Shown here one piece after another: positions 32,245-43,321 of a stretch of DNA of 64,000 nucleotides. The first letter of the stretch is position 1; each line of letters opens with the position of its first letter. The stretch covers positions 279,821 to 343,820 of the forward strand of contig JAIWNI010000022.1 of assembly GCA_025331435.1 (NCBI GenBank). Direction: 5' to 3'. This DNA comes from Choanephora cucurbitarum. Lineage: Eukaryota; Mucoromycota; Mucoromycetes; Mucorales; Choanephoraceae. Below the pieces are notes generated by a model. It did no database searches and had not been told where the DNA came from. It was given only the letters and a program-made list of their open reading frames with translations. The translations under genes were made by a program, and so were the position numbers.

Positions 32245-34315
32245 TGGAAATAAAAAAGAAATTGAGTGAAAAGGAAAAAGAGAAGAAAAAGCAGACAGAA
32301 TTTATACCAAACAAGCACATTAGATAACTCACATGACGATCAGTCAAACGCATTCCGTATGTACGCGTGGACCTGATAATGTACGAGAAAAAAAAGGTCC
32401 GAAAAGAAAGCAATTTGACTAATTTAGATTGCGTTACAATTGAGCCTATGTTTCATATGAGCTTTATTTGTTGTACGTATCAATGATAGCGATTTTGAGT
32501 AATTGATTGGATAGCAGTATTAAAGGGGGGACCTTCAATTCTGTAGTAATTCCTGCAGTAATTTTCGCAAAATACAGGTTTTTACCAATAAGCTTCACCA
32601 GATGGTGTTTTCATCTATTTTTCTGCCTTTTACTCTTATCCAATCGTTGCTATTTGAACTCAATCTTATGCAAAGTTAAGATTATAGAGTTATTTTTGCT
32701 AGTTAGTTATCAGCCTGAATGTTGTTTGAAAACTGCACCAGTTTCATCTTCCCTATCTGTCTTTCATATACCAAACTACAGACTAACAATCTCATACTAG
32801 AGTCTCAAAGTAAACGAAACCTGAATAGTCTAACAAGATAAGCGCAGGCCAATGATAGAGCCGGATTACAGATATTCCCAGAATACAAATTTGGGAGGTT
32901 AGTGGAAATCACCGTTGAATGGCTGGTGCATGGACTGAGTTGTATAAACTTATTATTGTGGGATTTTTGCATTAAACGAAACCAAGACTAGCATACTCAT
33001 CTATCAGAAGTCACATTCTATCTATGTAGAGCAGGCAAAATACCAACTACCCATCAGTAAATCTTGACGATAAACAGATTGGACTAAATCTCTGGTTACG
33101 GTTGAATGAAAAAGGATAAAATGTAACTGATAACCTTTTCTTGTCTTAAAGGCATTTTTGTGCGAAAAAAGCAAGGTTTTACCAAAAAAGAAAAAAAACT
33201 CAGATTTCCGTAGCATTGTTTATTGACTTTATAAGAATTGAATGTGCCCTTCAGCCAATTGCTTCTTCTACTCATAAAACAAAGTTTGACTAGGAATACC
33301 AACGCAACTGGCTTTAATAAATGAACAAATGTATTAAGTAACTCTGAAAATACTTGATCGTGTTATGACAAGTCTGTCTTTTAAGATCTACCATGGAAGA
33401 ATTCTTATCCTTTGAAACATTAACAGCTTACTGCCGTATTGTTCTTTGAAGAAAATAGCAGATGATCACACTTTAAAAAAAGTAATATATACTCTTTTAA
33501 GTTTGATCTAATGGAGTAATTGTGGTGCAACGATAATGAACAGAGCTAAAAGACAAATGACTACATATGATGGTTTATATTCAAATAATCTGCCTCTGTA
33601 ATTGTTTATATAAGCAAATAGATGACAAAGTATCATAAGAGATTAGGCTTTGAAGTATATATGCATTATTATAGTGTTTAAGTAAAGCAATTCAGCTTGT
33701 AACTTAGTCCTGCAATCAATTGGGCCAATTCAAGATACCTATTGATAATTCAGAAGAAATAGTTTTCAATTGCTTTTGGTAACCTTCTCTAAGGCACTTT
33801 TTTTAAACCAATTCAACCCCACACTAAAAACCCGTTTTTTTTTTTTTTTGCTTTTACTTTCATACTGAGGTCATTTCAAAGAGCCTATCGAGGTTACGTT
33901 TTTCTGTCGCACAAGCATTGGGAGTATTTATGTCGTGAATGCTTTCGTGCCTTTTGGTAGCAATGATATCATTCTGAAGCAGAACAAAAGGAAATGTCGC
34001 TTCTTGAATATAGACAACATTTCATATTTACTGGCCAACGAATTGGCTGCTCTCTTTCATTTCTACAAATATATTCTACTTTTCTAGTAAAAGTCACTAT
34101 GAACCCCTTTTCTGAAAATAAATACTCAATGCGAAAGAAAGGAACCAATGAATAGTTTAAGTCATTCAAATAGACAATTCAACTTGAAATTTCTTTTCTA
34201 TTGTTGTACCTTAAAATTTCTTAGCTTAAATCTTTGATACATTAATCAAATCTCGAAAAAAAAAAGAGTTACATATGGTCTGGTCCTGAAGTTTTCACAG
34301 AATGTGGCGTTATGT

Positions 34316-34351
<36 letters not shown>

Positions 34352-34632
34352 ATACTGTATTTCATTCAGCTTCTACTTTGATTTCTTATATCCAAATCAT
34401 GAATTCGGATAGGCAAAAGATAGAGAGAGAGAGAGAGAGATATGTTCGCCAGAGCAAAAGTTTGTTATTGGCCTTTTTTTTTTCAAATTTAGTGGAAAAT
34501 ACAAAAGCCTTCTTTTTTCATTGGCTCATTACATAAAAAAAATAGATTTATTAAAATCTCACCCTGTTTCAAACTCTCTTTTTTCTTTTTTCTTTCTTTT
34601 TTTTTCTTTAACAACGCGATACTATAGAGAGA
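32245..34632. other. 2.4-kb divergent intergenic region, no supported gene
   Basis: Lies between the start of the fungalysin gene and the zinc-finger gene. Mostly AT-rich with many stops in all frames. A poly-T run lies near 33834. The dinucleotide repeats at 34319-34440 are listed separately. No RNA gene is evident. Confidence 0.45.
34319..34440. repeat. CT and GA microsatellites in inverted arrangement
   Basis: A (CT)n tract of about 28 nt at 34319-34347 and a (GA)n tract of about 18 nt at 34421-34440 are complementary and 74 bp apart. They lie 190-310 bp upstream of the zinc-finger start codon. Either tract could act as a GAGA-like promoter element or a nucleosome-free segment. Confidence 0.8.
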
Positions 34633-36172
34633 ATGGATTTCACCGGTCTATCAATGCAAGAGCCATCTGCATATACACCACCTTTCGAAATGAAGGATGA
34701 TATGCCTATTTTGAACTATCCGCCCTTAACACAAACAGTGACACAGCCATTTATGCCATCTCCACCTTGTTCGGTACCTGACCAACAACAGCTTCTTTCA
34801 TTTTACAATACAAACAATATGAATTCAATCAATATTCCACACGAAAACATAGAATCAAGCACACTAGACATGAATGTATGTGAACCTTAAGTTGACAACA
34901 TAGATAATTAATTGTGATGTTTAAATAGAACCAATATCAGACGAATGAAATTTTGCCCATTCATTACAACAATACACATGTTGACTTAAACCCAAATGAG
35001 ATCAATCAGCAATCTAATTTTACTCTCGTCAACAAAACACCTACTGCCGTAATTCAACAGCAGACAAACGATACACAAGATAACTCTAAATTATTACATC
35101 ATGGCACAAGCACCAAAGCAGTTGACCCGAAGCAATTCCAAGATATGTCTCGAGAAGAATTGATTGCAAGACTTGTCATACTCGAGAAAGAAAAACAGCC
35201 CACTTCAGAAGAGCCAGAGACAGATAAGGCAACGACCAACAAAACAGGTGCAATTACCATTGTGATTGATGAAGAAGAGCTCATTGTTGAACAGACAAAA
35301 ACTTGTTTATGGGCTGGTTGTGGAGAAAAGTTTGATGATCTTCAATCGCTGACCACACATATTGGTGAAGCTCATGTAGGTGGTGGAAAGGTAAGAAGAT
35401 GCTTATTCTATATACAAACTTGTCTTACCTGTCATTTCTTTAGCCTACTTATCGATGTGAATGGGAGAAATGCCCGAGAATTAGCAAGCCATTTATAAAG
35501 CGACATAAAATGCTCAATCACCTTAGAACACATACAGGCGAACGACCTTTTGCCTGTCCAAAGCCTGGTAAGACTACCTCTTCTTTCTTTAAAAATGACA
35601 TCTTCTCCTGACTTAACTTTTTTTATACAAAAATATATATAAAAATAGATTGCAACAAAAAGTTTTCACGTCCAGACTCGTTAACGACCCACATAAAAAC
35701 CCACTCAAGCATTCGTCCATTCATCTGTAAATATAAAAATTGTGGAAAAGCCTACTATCATGCACGATCATTAAAAAAGCATGAAAAATTGCATGAGACA
35801 ACAATTACCATTGATGCTACAGGGTCCTTATTATTACCGCCACAGTTACCATTAGAGGCTCCAGCTGTGTCACAAACAGTGACGACCGTCATATCAGCCC
35901 TACCTGCCCAGCAACAGCCTTATTTTCAGGCAATAGCAGCCAATTCAACTGTAGGACAATCACCTACACTACAAAGTTTTGATCCCAACTTATCCTTTTA
36001 TTCTCCTTCTACCACTCAACCGCTACCATCTTCTTCATCATTACCATCTTATCCTAATCCTAATTTTAATTACCCAGCTCCATTTGACAGCAATTTTATA
36101 GTTGATCCTATGAACCCTGCTATGGTTCCTGTTTATATGCCTACAGCATCATCCTGTAATCCAACACAATAA
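34633..36172 (+). CDS. C2H2 zinc-finger transcription factor, GLI/ZIC-like
   Basis: Four exons: 34633-34875, 34929-35390, 35444-35567 and 35649-36172, giving 450 aa. The N-terminus is Gln/Asn/Pro-rich (likely activation region), with a short helix [17 protein letters not shown] at about residue 155. Four tandem C2H2 fingers occupy roughly residues 200-320: [16 protein letters not shown]..., [13 protein letters not shown]..., [16 protein letters not shown]... and [16 protein letters not shown].... The C-x-W-x-x-C first two fingers and THTGERPF linkers are the GLI/ZIC/PacC layout; the spacing fits GLI/ZIC better than PacC. The C-terminal region is Pro/Ser/Asn-rich. The DNA target and biological role cannot be told from sequence. 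Confidence 0.85.
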
Positions 36173-37419
36173 CCTTTCTCACTCTTTTTCTTGTTCTGCA
36201 CTTTTGAGCTGGCTCCTCACACATCGTTTTTTTTTTATGATATGTACTATATGTTTTCTATTTATTGTGTTACATTGTCTTTTTTATTTTATTTTAAGAA
36301 ATACCCCTTAAAGCTGTCTGATTTCTAATGAATAAACAGAAGAAGTAACATAACTCTTCTAATTGAATACTGTTTATGCTCATTCAATTCGCTTGATAGT
36401 GTTTCTTTCATTCTTTTTAGCTGCAGCAAAGGAATTTAGGAAAGGTTTGACTGTAGTCAGAAAAATAGAAAGCTATTGACAGTCTTTGACTAATGCAAAA
36501 GATCAACTAAATATGCCTTTATTGCTCATTTCAAATCCATTGTAAAAACTATCTATTTCGTGACAAATATTTATAAAAATGACAGAGTATACTTTTGGTA
36601 TTTTTAGGAGAGAAAGTAGTTGCAATTTAACACTTAGTTAGCTGATGGATCATCTTCTAATGCTCATGATTTACTTTAGCTTTGTTTTTGGTTGAGTCTA
36701 TTGGAACAAAGAAATTCTAATATATGTCTTAGGTCTAGTAACATCTTATACAGTACCAACAGTGCAACCCATACGGATTCCTTTCTACTGCTTCATTTTC
36801 ATTTATGTTTGCCACAACTGCAACCATTCATTCTGTATATGCTTACTTAGTAGCAACATTACATTTTACCATCAATCATCTTGGTAAATCAACTCATTTT
36901 TCTCCCTGAACAGTATTCGAGTCGTCAGGCCTTTTTGTCAACATATCAGACCTACCATCCGGTATGATAGTCAGTGTAGCTCGTCAATTAAAATATGAAA
37001 TCTATCTATCAGCTTTTTCTTCTTTTCACTATAGAAAGATCCTTCACATCCAACTCCTAGAGAAAGTCCTGTGCCACTCAAAGCTTGAAGGCTATAGAGT
37101 AGCCATTCTATATTTCCTTAACCAATAGAGGGCATATCATTCCTAGCATCCCTTTTCAACTACATATAGTTGCTGGATATTTTACTATATTTACCTCATC
37201 ATTTACCTTGATCTCATACCTCTCTAGACTATATCACAATGAAAACACGTCTTTTCTTCACCGCGTTTTTTCATGAACAGTTTTTTTTACGCGACACATG
37301 ATCTAATTGGATGGCGATCCAGCAATTTTTTTTGATATGCTTCTTATCAAGCAACATTTCCTCTGTCTCTCCCCCCCTCCCTCTCCTTTATTTTCTCTTT
37401 TTTATTGTGTTAAATCATT
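36173..37419. other. Intergenic, no supported gene
   Basis: 1.25 kb, AT-rich. A C/T-rich stretch (37360-37407, including CTCCCCCCCTCCC) lies just upstream of the next start codon and probably belongs to its promoter. Nothing else recognised. Confidence 0.45.
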
Positions 37420-39397
37420 ATGGACTTGGGCACTGATTCAATATCGTTGCCCTGTGTAAAGAATCGAAAGTGAGTGTGCAATTTGATTTATATATAGTGT
37501 TCTGACTTTTTCTTTTGCATACAGCTTACTCTCATCTACTGACAACCTACAGTCTAGTCCACATCCGATCGAGCCAGACATGATGTCGATAGAAAGCCCT
37601 GCATCTAAACGATATTCGCTTTCTCAAGATATCAAGAACAGCTTTTATGCTATTCGTCATATAAAAGATGAAGAGAACAATAACGAGAATAACATACCAG
37701 TCGTGAGTGGCAAAAAGACAACATCCACAGCCAGTCAACGGGGCCGTAAAAGAGCGGTCAACTATGATACGTGCAACAAAACTTCGCAGACACAGACAAG
37801 CCAACGAAAAAAGCAACGCCAGCACAACAAGACAAAAACTGTACTCTATCAGACATGTACCTCTATTTGGCCTGAACAACATACCAGCCATAACTTGAGC
37901 CATGATTACATTAAATCGTTAAGTGAACTTGTCAAGATACGACTCAGCCAGGCCAAGTTTAAATTGTTGGCTCAATTGGACAAAGACCATGCCCTCTATT
38001 CTTGTCTGGCAGAAACTTTGATTGCACCATCCTCTTCACTCTATCATTGCAATAATGAAACCCGTATGCGTCTGATAGGCAAACAAAACAAATCTACCAT
38101 TTCAGTTGTCGGCAGCAGTAAAAACCTGTTTACTCGTAACAAAATCAGACGAAGACTCTCTACCACTTACACAGAAGCCATTTTCGAATATTCCCCTTCC
38201 TCTACCACTGCAATAGATGACTATGGTTTTATTACCTCACCTTCTCGACAGATCGACACAAACCATGAGTATCATACGTCTACTAAATCAACCAAAAAGA
38301 AGCGTACACCAAAAGCATCTAACGCTAAACTAAGAAGAGTGACCACGCCCAAACGAAAATCAGCTGCGGCTGATGTGGTACCTGTCACTCTTTCTGATGG
38401 TAATTTCCTGTTCTATAGATTACAGCCTTAGCTAACTCTTGTTTGATTAGGTTCAAGTGTCTATGTCTGTGAACCCTGCAACAAGAAATACAAAAATCGA
38501 AATGGCTTGGCTTATCATTTGGAGCGATGCAAGAATAAGTCATCAGAAAAGGAGGAGAATAAAGAAAGCAACAGCCAGACCTCCCTTAGTCAACCAACCA
38601 CAAATACCAATAAAAAAGAAGATGACGCTGATGGAGATGATGAACAAGAAGACGAAGAAGAAGAGGAAGAAGACGATGCACATAGTGAATCAGAACAACA
38701 TCAGATGGGCAAAGATTTGTTACAGAGTCTGCTTGAAGCACAAGCCAATGATCGGTTATTGGCCGGACAAACAGTTACCATTGCCAATGCTTCTACATCC
38801 TTCAGTCAATTCAACGACGAACTATTCCATAGCCCAACTGTATTTCAGCAAGAAGAAGCTGATAACACAGACAGTCAAACGGCAGCTCAAGAGACAACGC
38901 CTAGCAAAAGAGAAGATGAAGATGATGGGCTTTGTAGTGTTCACACAGCAGAAGAACCTGCGGGTTCGTCTAACCTTCATATCTGGGATGATTTCAACAT
39001 CAACTCAGGTTTTGAAAACACTACACACGATCAATGGAAACTACCTGACGAGGAAGACCCCTTCTCTACTAACTATGAAACTGATTTACCTAGCTCTTCA
39101 TGGCAGGTGAACGACATCAACCTCTTTAGTCAACCACCTTCTCTCCTGTTCTCAGACACAACACTCAACAGTAACATGGATGATACAAAACCTTTACTGG
39201 AAGAACTCACACCCATGTCTACATCAGAAATGATGGCCAGTTGTGCTGAAAACGCAAGCATGACACCACTAGCCAATGTCGAAACACCTAACCAAACAGC
39301 TCATACCCCTCTGTCTCAATCTACACCTGATGGTGCACTTTGGTTTCAGTTTGCTAATTTTGATGATGATTACCAACAACAACAACAGAAAGTTTAG
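37420..39397 (+). CDS. Nuclear protein with a single C2H2 zinc finger
   Basis: Three exons: 37420-37469, 37525-38399 and 38451-39397, giving 623 aa. The first half is basic with an AT-hook-like QRGRKRAV and a nuclear-localisation cluster QRKKQRQHNKTK, plus a helical block (DYIKSLSELVKIRLSQAKF) and KSTKKKRTPKAS. A single finger, VYVCEPCNKKYKNRNGLAYHLERC, sits at about residue 315 and resembles the YKNxNGLxYH fingers of Sfp1/JAZF1 and of DPF proteins. A long acidic tract (DEQEDEEEEEEDD) and a Ser/Thr/Gln-rich C-terminus follow, consistent with a transcription or chromatin regulator (inference). The stop is 31 bp from that of the convergent PRP28 gene. Confidence 0.72.
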
Positions 39398-39428
39398 AAA
39401 GAAGAACTTGTTTAATAAATTATCATGT

Positions 39429-41884
39429 TTAAAAATTGATGTTAGCAGAGGAAGAGGACTTGCTTAACATCTGCTTAAGATCTTGCATCACTTCTGTGTC
39501 TTTGTTAGACAGGAAAGTAATAGCCACACCAAAGTTACCAGCACGACCTGTACGACCAATACGGTGAGTGTAATCTTCAATTGTCTTGGCCATGTCATAG
39601 TTCACTACAAGAGATACATTCTTCACATCAATACCACGACCAGCTACATCTGTAGCCACAAGAATACCAGCATTGCCATTCTTCAATTGAGCCAAAGCCA
39701 TTTCTCTGTGAATAAGTTAGATATAAACTCCTTTTTTTTTTAGGGAATATTCCTTACCTCTGTTCTTGAGATTTACCACCATGCAAAGTAACAGCATGAT
39801 GTCCAGATTTGTTTAATGTCTTGCTCAATGTATCCACACCACGTCTCTGGTTGACAAAGATGATGATAGGAGGAGCAAACTTGCCAGACTCCAGAATTTC
39901 CATAAGACGGTTTCTACTCATATGTCAGTAACTTTTTATGCATCTGAAATACAATCACTTACGTCTTCTTGGCTTCATCATTAATCATCTCTACACGTTG
40001 TTCAACTGAATCAGTGGCTTGACCGGCTTGACCAATAGTGACGACAGCTTCTCTTCTCAAATACTTTTTGGCTAAACGTTCAACAGCAGGAGGCATGGTA
40101 GCTGAGAACATAGTGGTTTGTCTGTATTTACGGCCCTGAGGTAACTCGGCAGGCACTTCGTTTTCTGCATCATCAGGCTTCATGTTGGTCACAGGTAAAG
40201 CATCCAGAATAAAGTTGACATCGGCTTCCATACCCATATCAATCATACGATCGGCTTCATCCATGACTACATAAGTACATTGGTTCAACACCAAGATACG
40301 TCTATCCAAACAGTCCTTAAGACGACCTGGAGTAGCAATGACAATTTCAGCACCATTACGCAAGCTGAACGATTGTTCTTCAATAGCATGCTATACGACA
40401 CAATACATTAATCTATCATTTCTCTGTAGATCCTTATTCTCACTTACACCACCAACAATCGAAACACAGTTGAAACCCATAGGAGTAGCAAACTTGATAG
40501 TCTCTTCTTCAATCTGTTGAGCCAATTCACGAGTAGGAGCCATAATCAAGGCATAAGGACCCTCTGCCATATTCTCTTGTGTGATCTTGGGTAGATCAGA
40601 GATATAGGTCAACAATGGAATGACAAAGGAAGCCGTCTTACCGGAACCTGTTTCAGCGATACCGATGATATCTCTGTTTTGTATACCAATAGGGATAGCT
40701 TGTCTTTGGATAGGTGTAGGTTCTTTGTAGCCTACTTGATCAATAATCTTGAGAATCTTTTCAGGCAATCCAGATTCCTCCCATGAACGAATAGGGTGAG
40801 GAATTTGACCACCCTTGGTAGAGATGTTGAAGTCTTCTTTGAAGATACGCCAATCTCTTTCCTTCATTTGATCCAAAGGCTTTTCAGACCAATGACGTTC
40901 ATCCCATTTAGCCTTAGCTTCCTTATTGAGTGAAATTTGTTTCAATGTACTGTAAGAATCAAGTTAGTGTGAGTAGATATCTACTTTTTTCTTTCATTTA
41001 CCTAGCTCTGTCAATTTCTTCAGATGTTCTACGCTCTTTCATCAAGCGATCATAGAATTCAGACTGATGTTTCTTTTGCTCCTTCAAGTCGATACCTGCA
41101 ATATGTCCTCGACCAAACATTTGTGCACTATGCTTATTGGCATACAAGGGGTTGAAATCATAAGAAGTGTCCTCTCCAGCATCCCAATCGAATACAAATT
41201 TACGCTCATTCATACGACGAATCTTACGTTTCTTTCTTTCTCCACCAAAGTAACGCTCCTAAAAAGAGAGAATGTTAGAAAAAAACATTCTTCCCATGCA
41301 TACACACGTACTCGAATGGCTTGCTTTTCTTTCTCTGTCAATGCAGCATCCATAGCCTGCTCTTCCTCTTCGTAATCTCGGTATCTGTCTCGCTTATCTC
41401 GTCGATCCGATCGTCGACTGTCATGACGCGATCGATCTTGTGTACGTCTATATTCATCTTCTGCTGCAAAATCAAACTTCTCTCGAGCCTTTCTTTCTTC
41501 TGTTTGTTTCTGCCTAATCTGCTCTACTTCTTTCTGTCTCTTTTCAAGTGCTAATTTGGCACGCTCTTCTTTTGTAAGAAATTTGGGCTATATTGTAAAA
41601 TAAGATGAGGATGGGAACGGTAATGAGACAGCTGGCCATACCTTCTCAGTCAGTTTGCTCTCTTCTTCTTTCTTCTTGACGAGTTCTTCAATAGAGATGG
41701 GTATCTTTTTCTTAGCAGGTGGCGTAGTCATTGGAACATCGACTTCTGGTTCACGTCGCTTCTCTTCACGATCGTTCCTTAAAGAACGACTTTCTTCACG
41801 TCTACTGTCTTCATAACGCCTGTTATCACGTCTTTCATAGTATCTGTCATCACTTCTTCTTACGGGTGAACGATCGTAAGCCAT
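39429..41884 (-). CDS. PRP28: DEAD-box pre-mRNA splicing helicase Prp28 (DDX23)
   Basis: Seven exons on the minus strand: 41884-41642, 41587-41312, 41258-41002, 40949-40448, 40390-39963, 39913-39758 and 39705-39429, giving 712 aa. An Arg/Ser/Glu-rich N-terminus ([17 protein letters not shown]) as in DDX23 is followed by [20 protein letters not shown], a Prp28-specific block, then all helicase motifs: [16 protein letters not shown] (Q motif), [32 protein letters not shown] and [10 protein letters not shown]. Prp28 displaces U1 from the 5' splice site so that U6 can pair with it. The order and the N-terminal extension separate it from Ded1-type helicases. The C-terminus is short ([11 protein letters not shown]). 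Confidence 0.95.
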
Positions 41885-42205
41885 GGTGTATGCTATTTTT
41901 TTTTCCAAGAAGAAAAAAAAAATGATTGAATTTCTAAATTTGAAAGAAGTAAATCAGCACTCAAGACTCTCGCTAACAAACACAGCCTATCTCAATTCAG
42001 TTCTCTTGAGCGAATTCTTTTCTTATGCATCATTCAGACAACAAACGAATTGGATAGCTTTTGGCTGAGTACTTTTGCTGACTGTGAGAAAAAAAAAAGA
42101 CAAGAACAATCTATGCTTCAGTATACCCAGAAGGGAAGACTTAAGGTTTAAGAGCAGCGTTTGGTTTTAATTTAGCTTTTCTCTCTTTCATATATAGATA
42201 TATTC
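41885..42205. promoter_or_regulatory. Divergent promoter between PRP28 and TBCC
   Basis: Only 321 bp separate the two start codons, so regulatory elements must be shared or closely interleaved. A TATATAGATATAT stretch lies at about 42191-42203, directly before the TBCC ATG, and a TTTTTTTTCC tract lies just upstream of the PRP28 ATG. No known factor site is claimed. Confidence 0.5.
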
Positions 42206-43305
42206 ATGGCTGAAAAGACAGCAACAGAAGCTTCCAACGACTTCTTTTTAAAATTTAGAGCTGAACGTCAAGCTATTCAAGATCTCATAGAACGATCTCA
42301 AGATATACCCAAACACGACTTGGCAAACCATTTTAATGATGCGTTACAAGAGATCAACCATCTCGAACAACGCCTGACGAAAGCAACAGCTTATATCCCT
42401 TCTTACGATGAGCGCCAATTCTCCATAGTAAGCAACATCTTACTGATTTCTTCTCAAATAGCTCACCATCTCAATAGCAACTGAAAGAACTGAATGACGC
42501 TTTAGACAAAACTAAGACAGATCTTACACCAAAACCAAAGTTCTCGTTCAAATCAAAAAAGAAGAAGACGGTCACCAAGCTACCGTCTTCTACTGATGTC
42601 AAGACAATACAGGAACAAAAGGACGACACTGACATGTTGTCTGATGCTACTGTGTTGTTCAAAGACAAGACCAATACCATATTGTCTTTAGAAAATCAAA
42701 ATACTAATGGTAGTCGTATTGACGTATTGCTATCCAACCTCAAGGACTGCATCATTATTCTGGAAAAAAAGGATGTCTCTTTATCCGCTATTCACATCAA
42801 AAATGTTGATCGTTGTGTTATCTATGGCGGCACAATTGAAGGTTCTGTACTGATGTATGGTCTTACCAATTCAACTTTAATTGTCGGTTGTCACCAAGTA
42901 AGTTGAAGGTAGCTTATGAGTTTTTCATTGACTGATCGTATCTATGCGCTTAGTTTAGAATGCATGAATCTCACAATGTCGACATCATGTTGCATGTAAC
43001 AAGTCGTCCGATCATTGAGGATTCCAATCAAATCCAAGTGGGTCGTTGGGATGTAGAGGTAAAGATGATATCTATTGCTATATATGGATCTATACCCCCC
43101 CCCCTAAACTTATATGGTTTCATAGGGTTCAAACAATTATTACGATCAAGTTGAGGATTTCAACTGGCTAAAGAAACAAGCATCACCTAATTGGAAAGTG
43201 ATGGATTCCACAAGAGAGAAGACACTTGAGAGCCAGCTAGATTTATTCAAGAACCATAAGGAAGACCTGCTTACAAAACAAAGTGAACTGCTACCTTTGT
43301 CATAA
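42206..43305 (+). CDS. TBCC: Tubulin-specific chaperone C (TBCC)
   Basis: Four exons: 42206-42427, 42478-42897, 42954-43058 and 43126-43305, giving 308 aa. The N-terminal helical (spectrin-like) domain begins NDFFLKFRAERQAIQDLIE; a Lys-rich linker (KFSFKSKKKKTVTK) leads to the beta-helical C-CAP/cofactor-C domain: LSAIHIKNVDRCVIYGGTIEGSV, then FRMHESHNVDIMLHVTSRPIIED with the catalytic Arg environment, and VEDFNWLKKQASPNW. TBCC is the GTPase activator for beta-tubulin in the cofactor complex and so releases assembled alpha/beta-tubulin. The third intron contains a run of ten C. Confidence 0.93.
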
Positions 43306-43321
43306 ATAAATAATAACTTTA

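Noticed and set aside
39429..41884. Prp5 or Ded1-type helicase as alternative to Prp28
   Set aside because: The N-terminal [20 protein letters not shown] block and RS-like start are characteristic of Prp28/DDX23.
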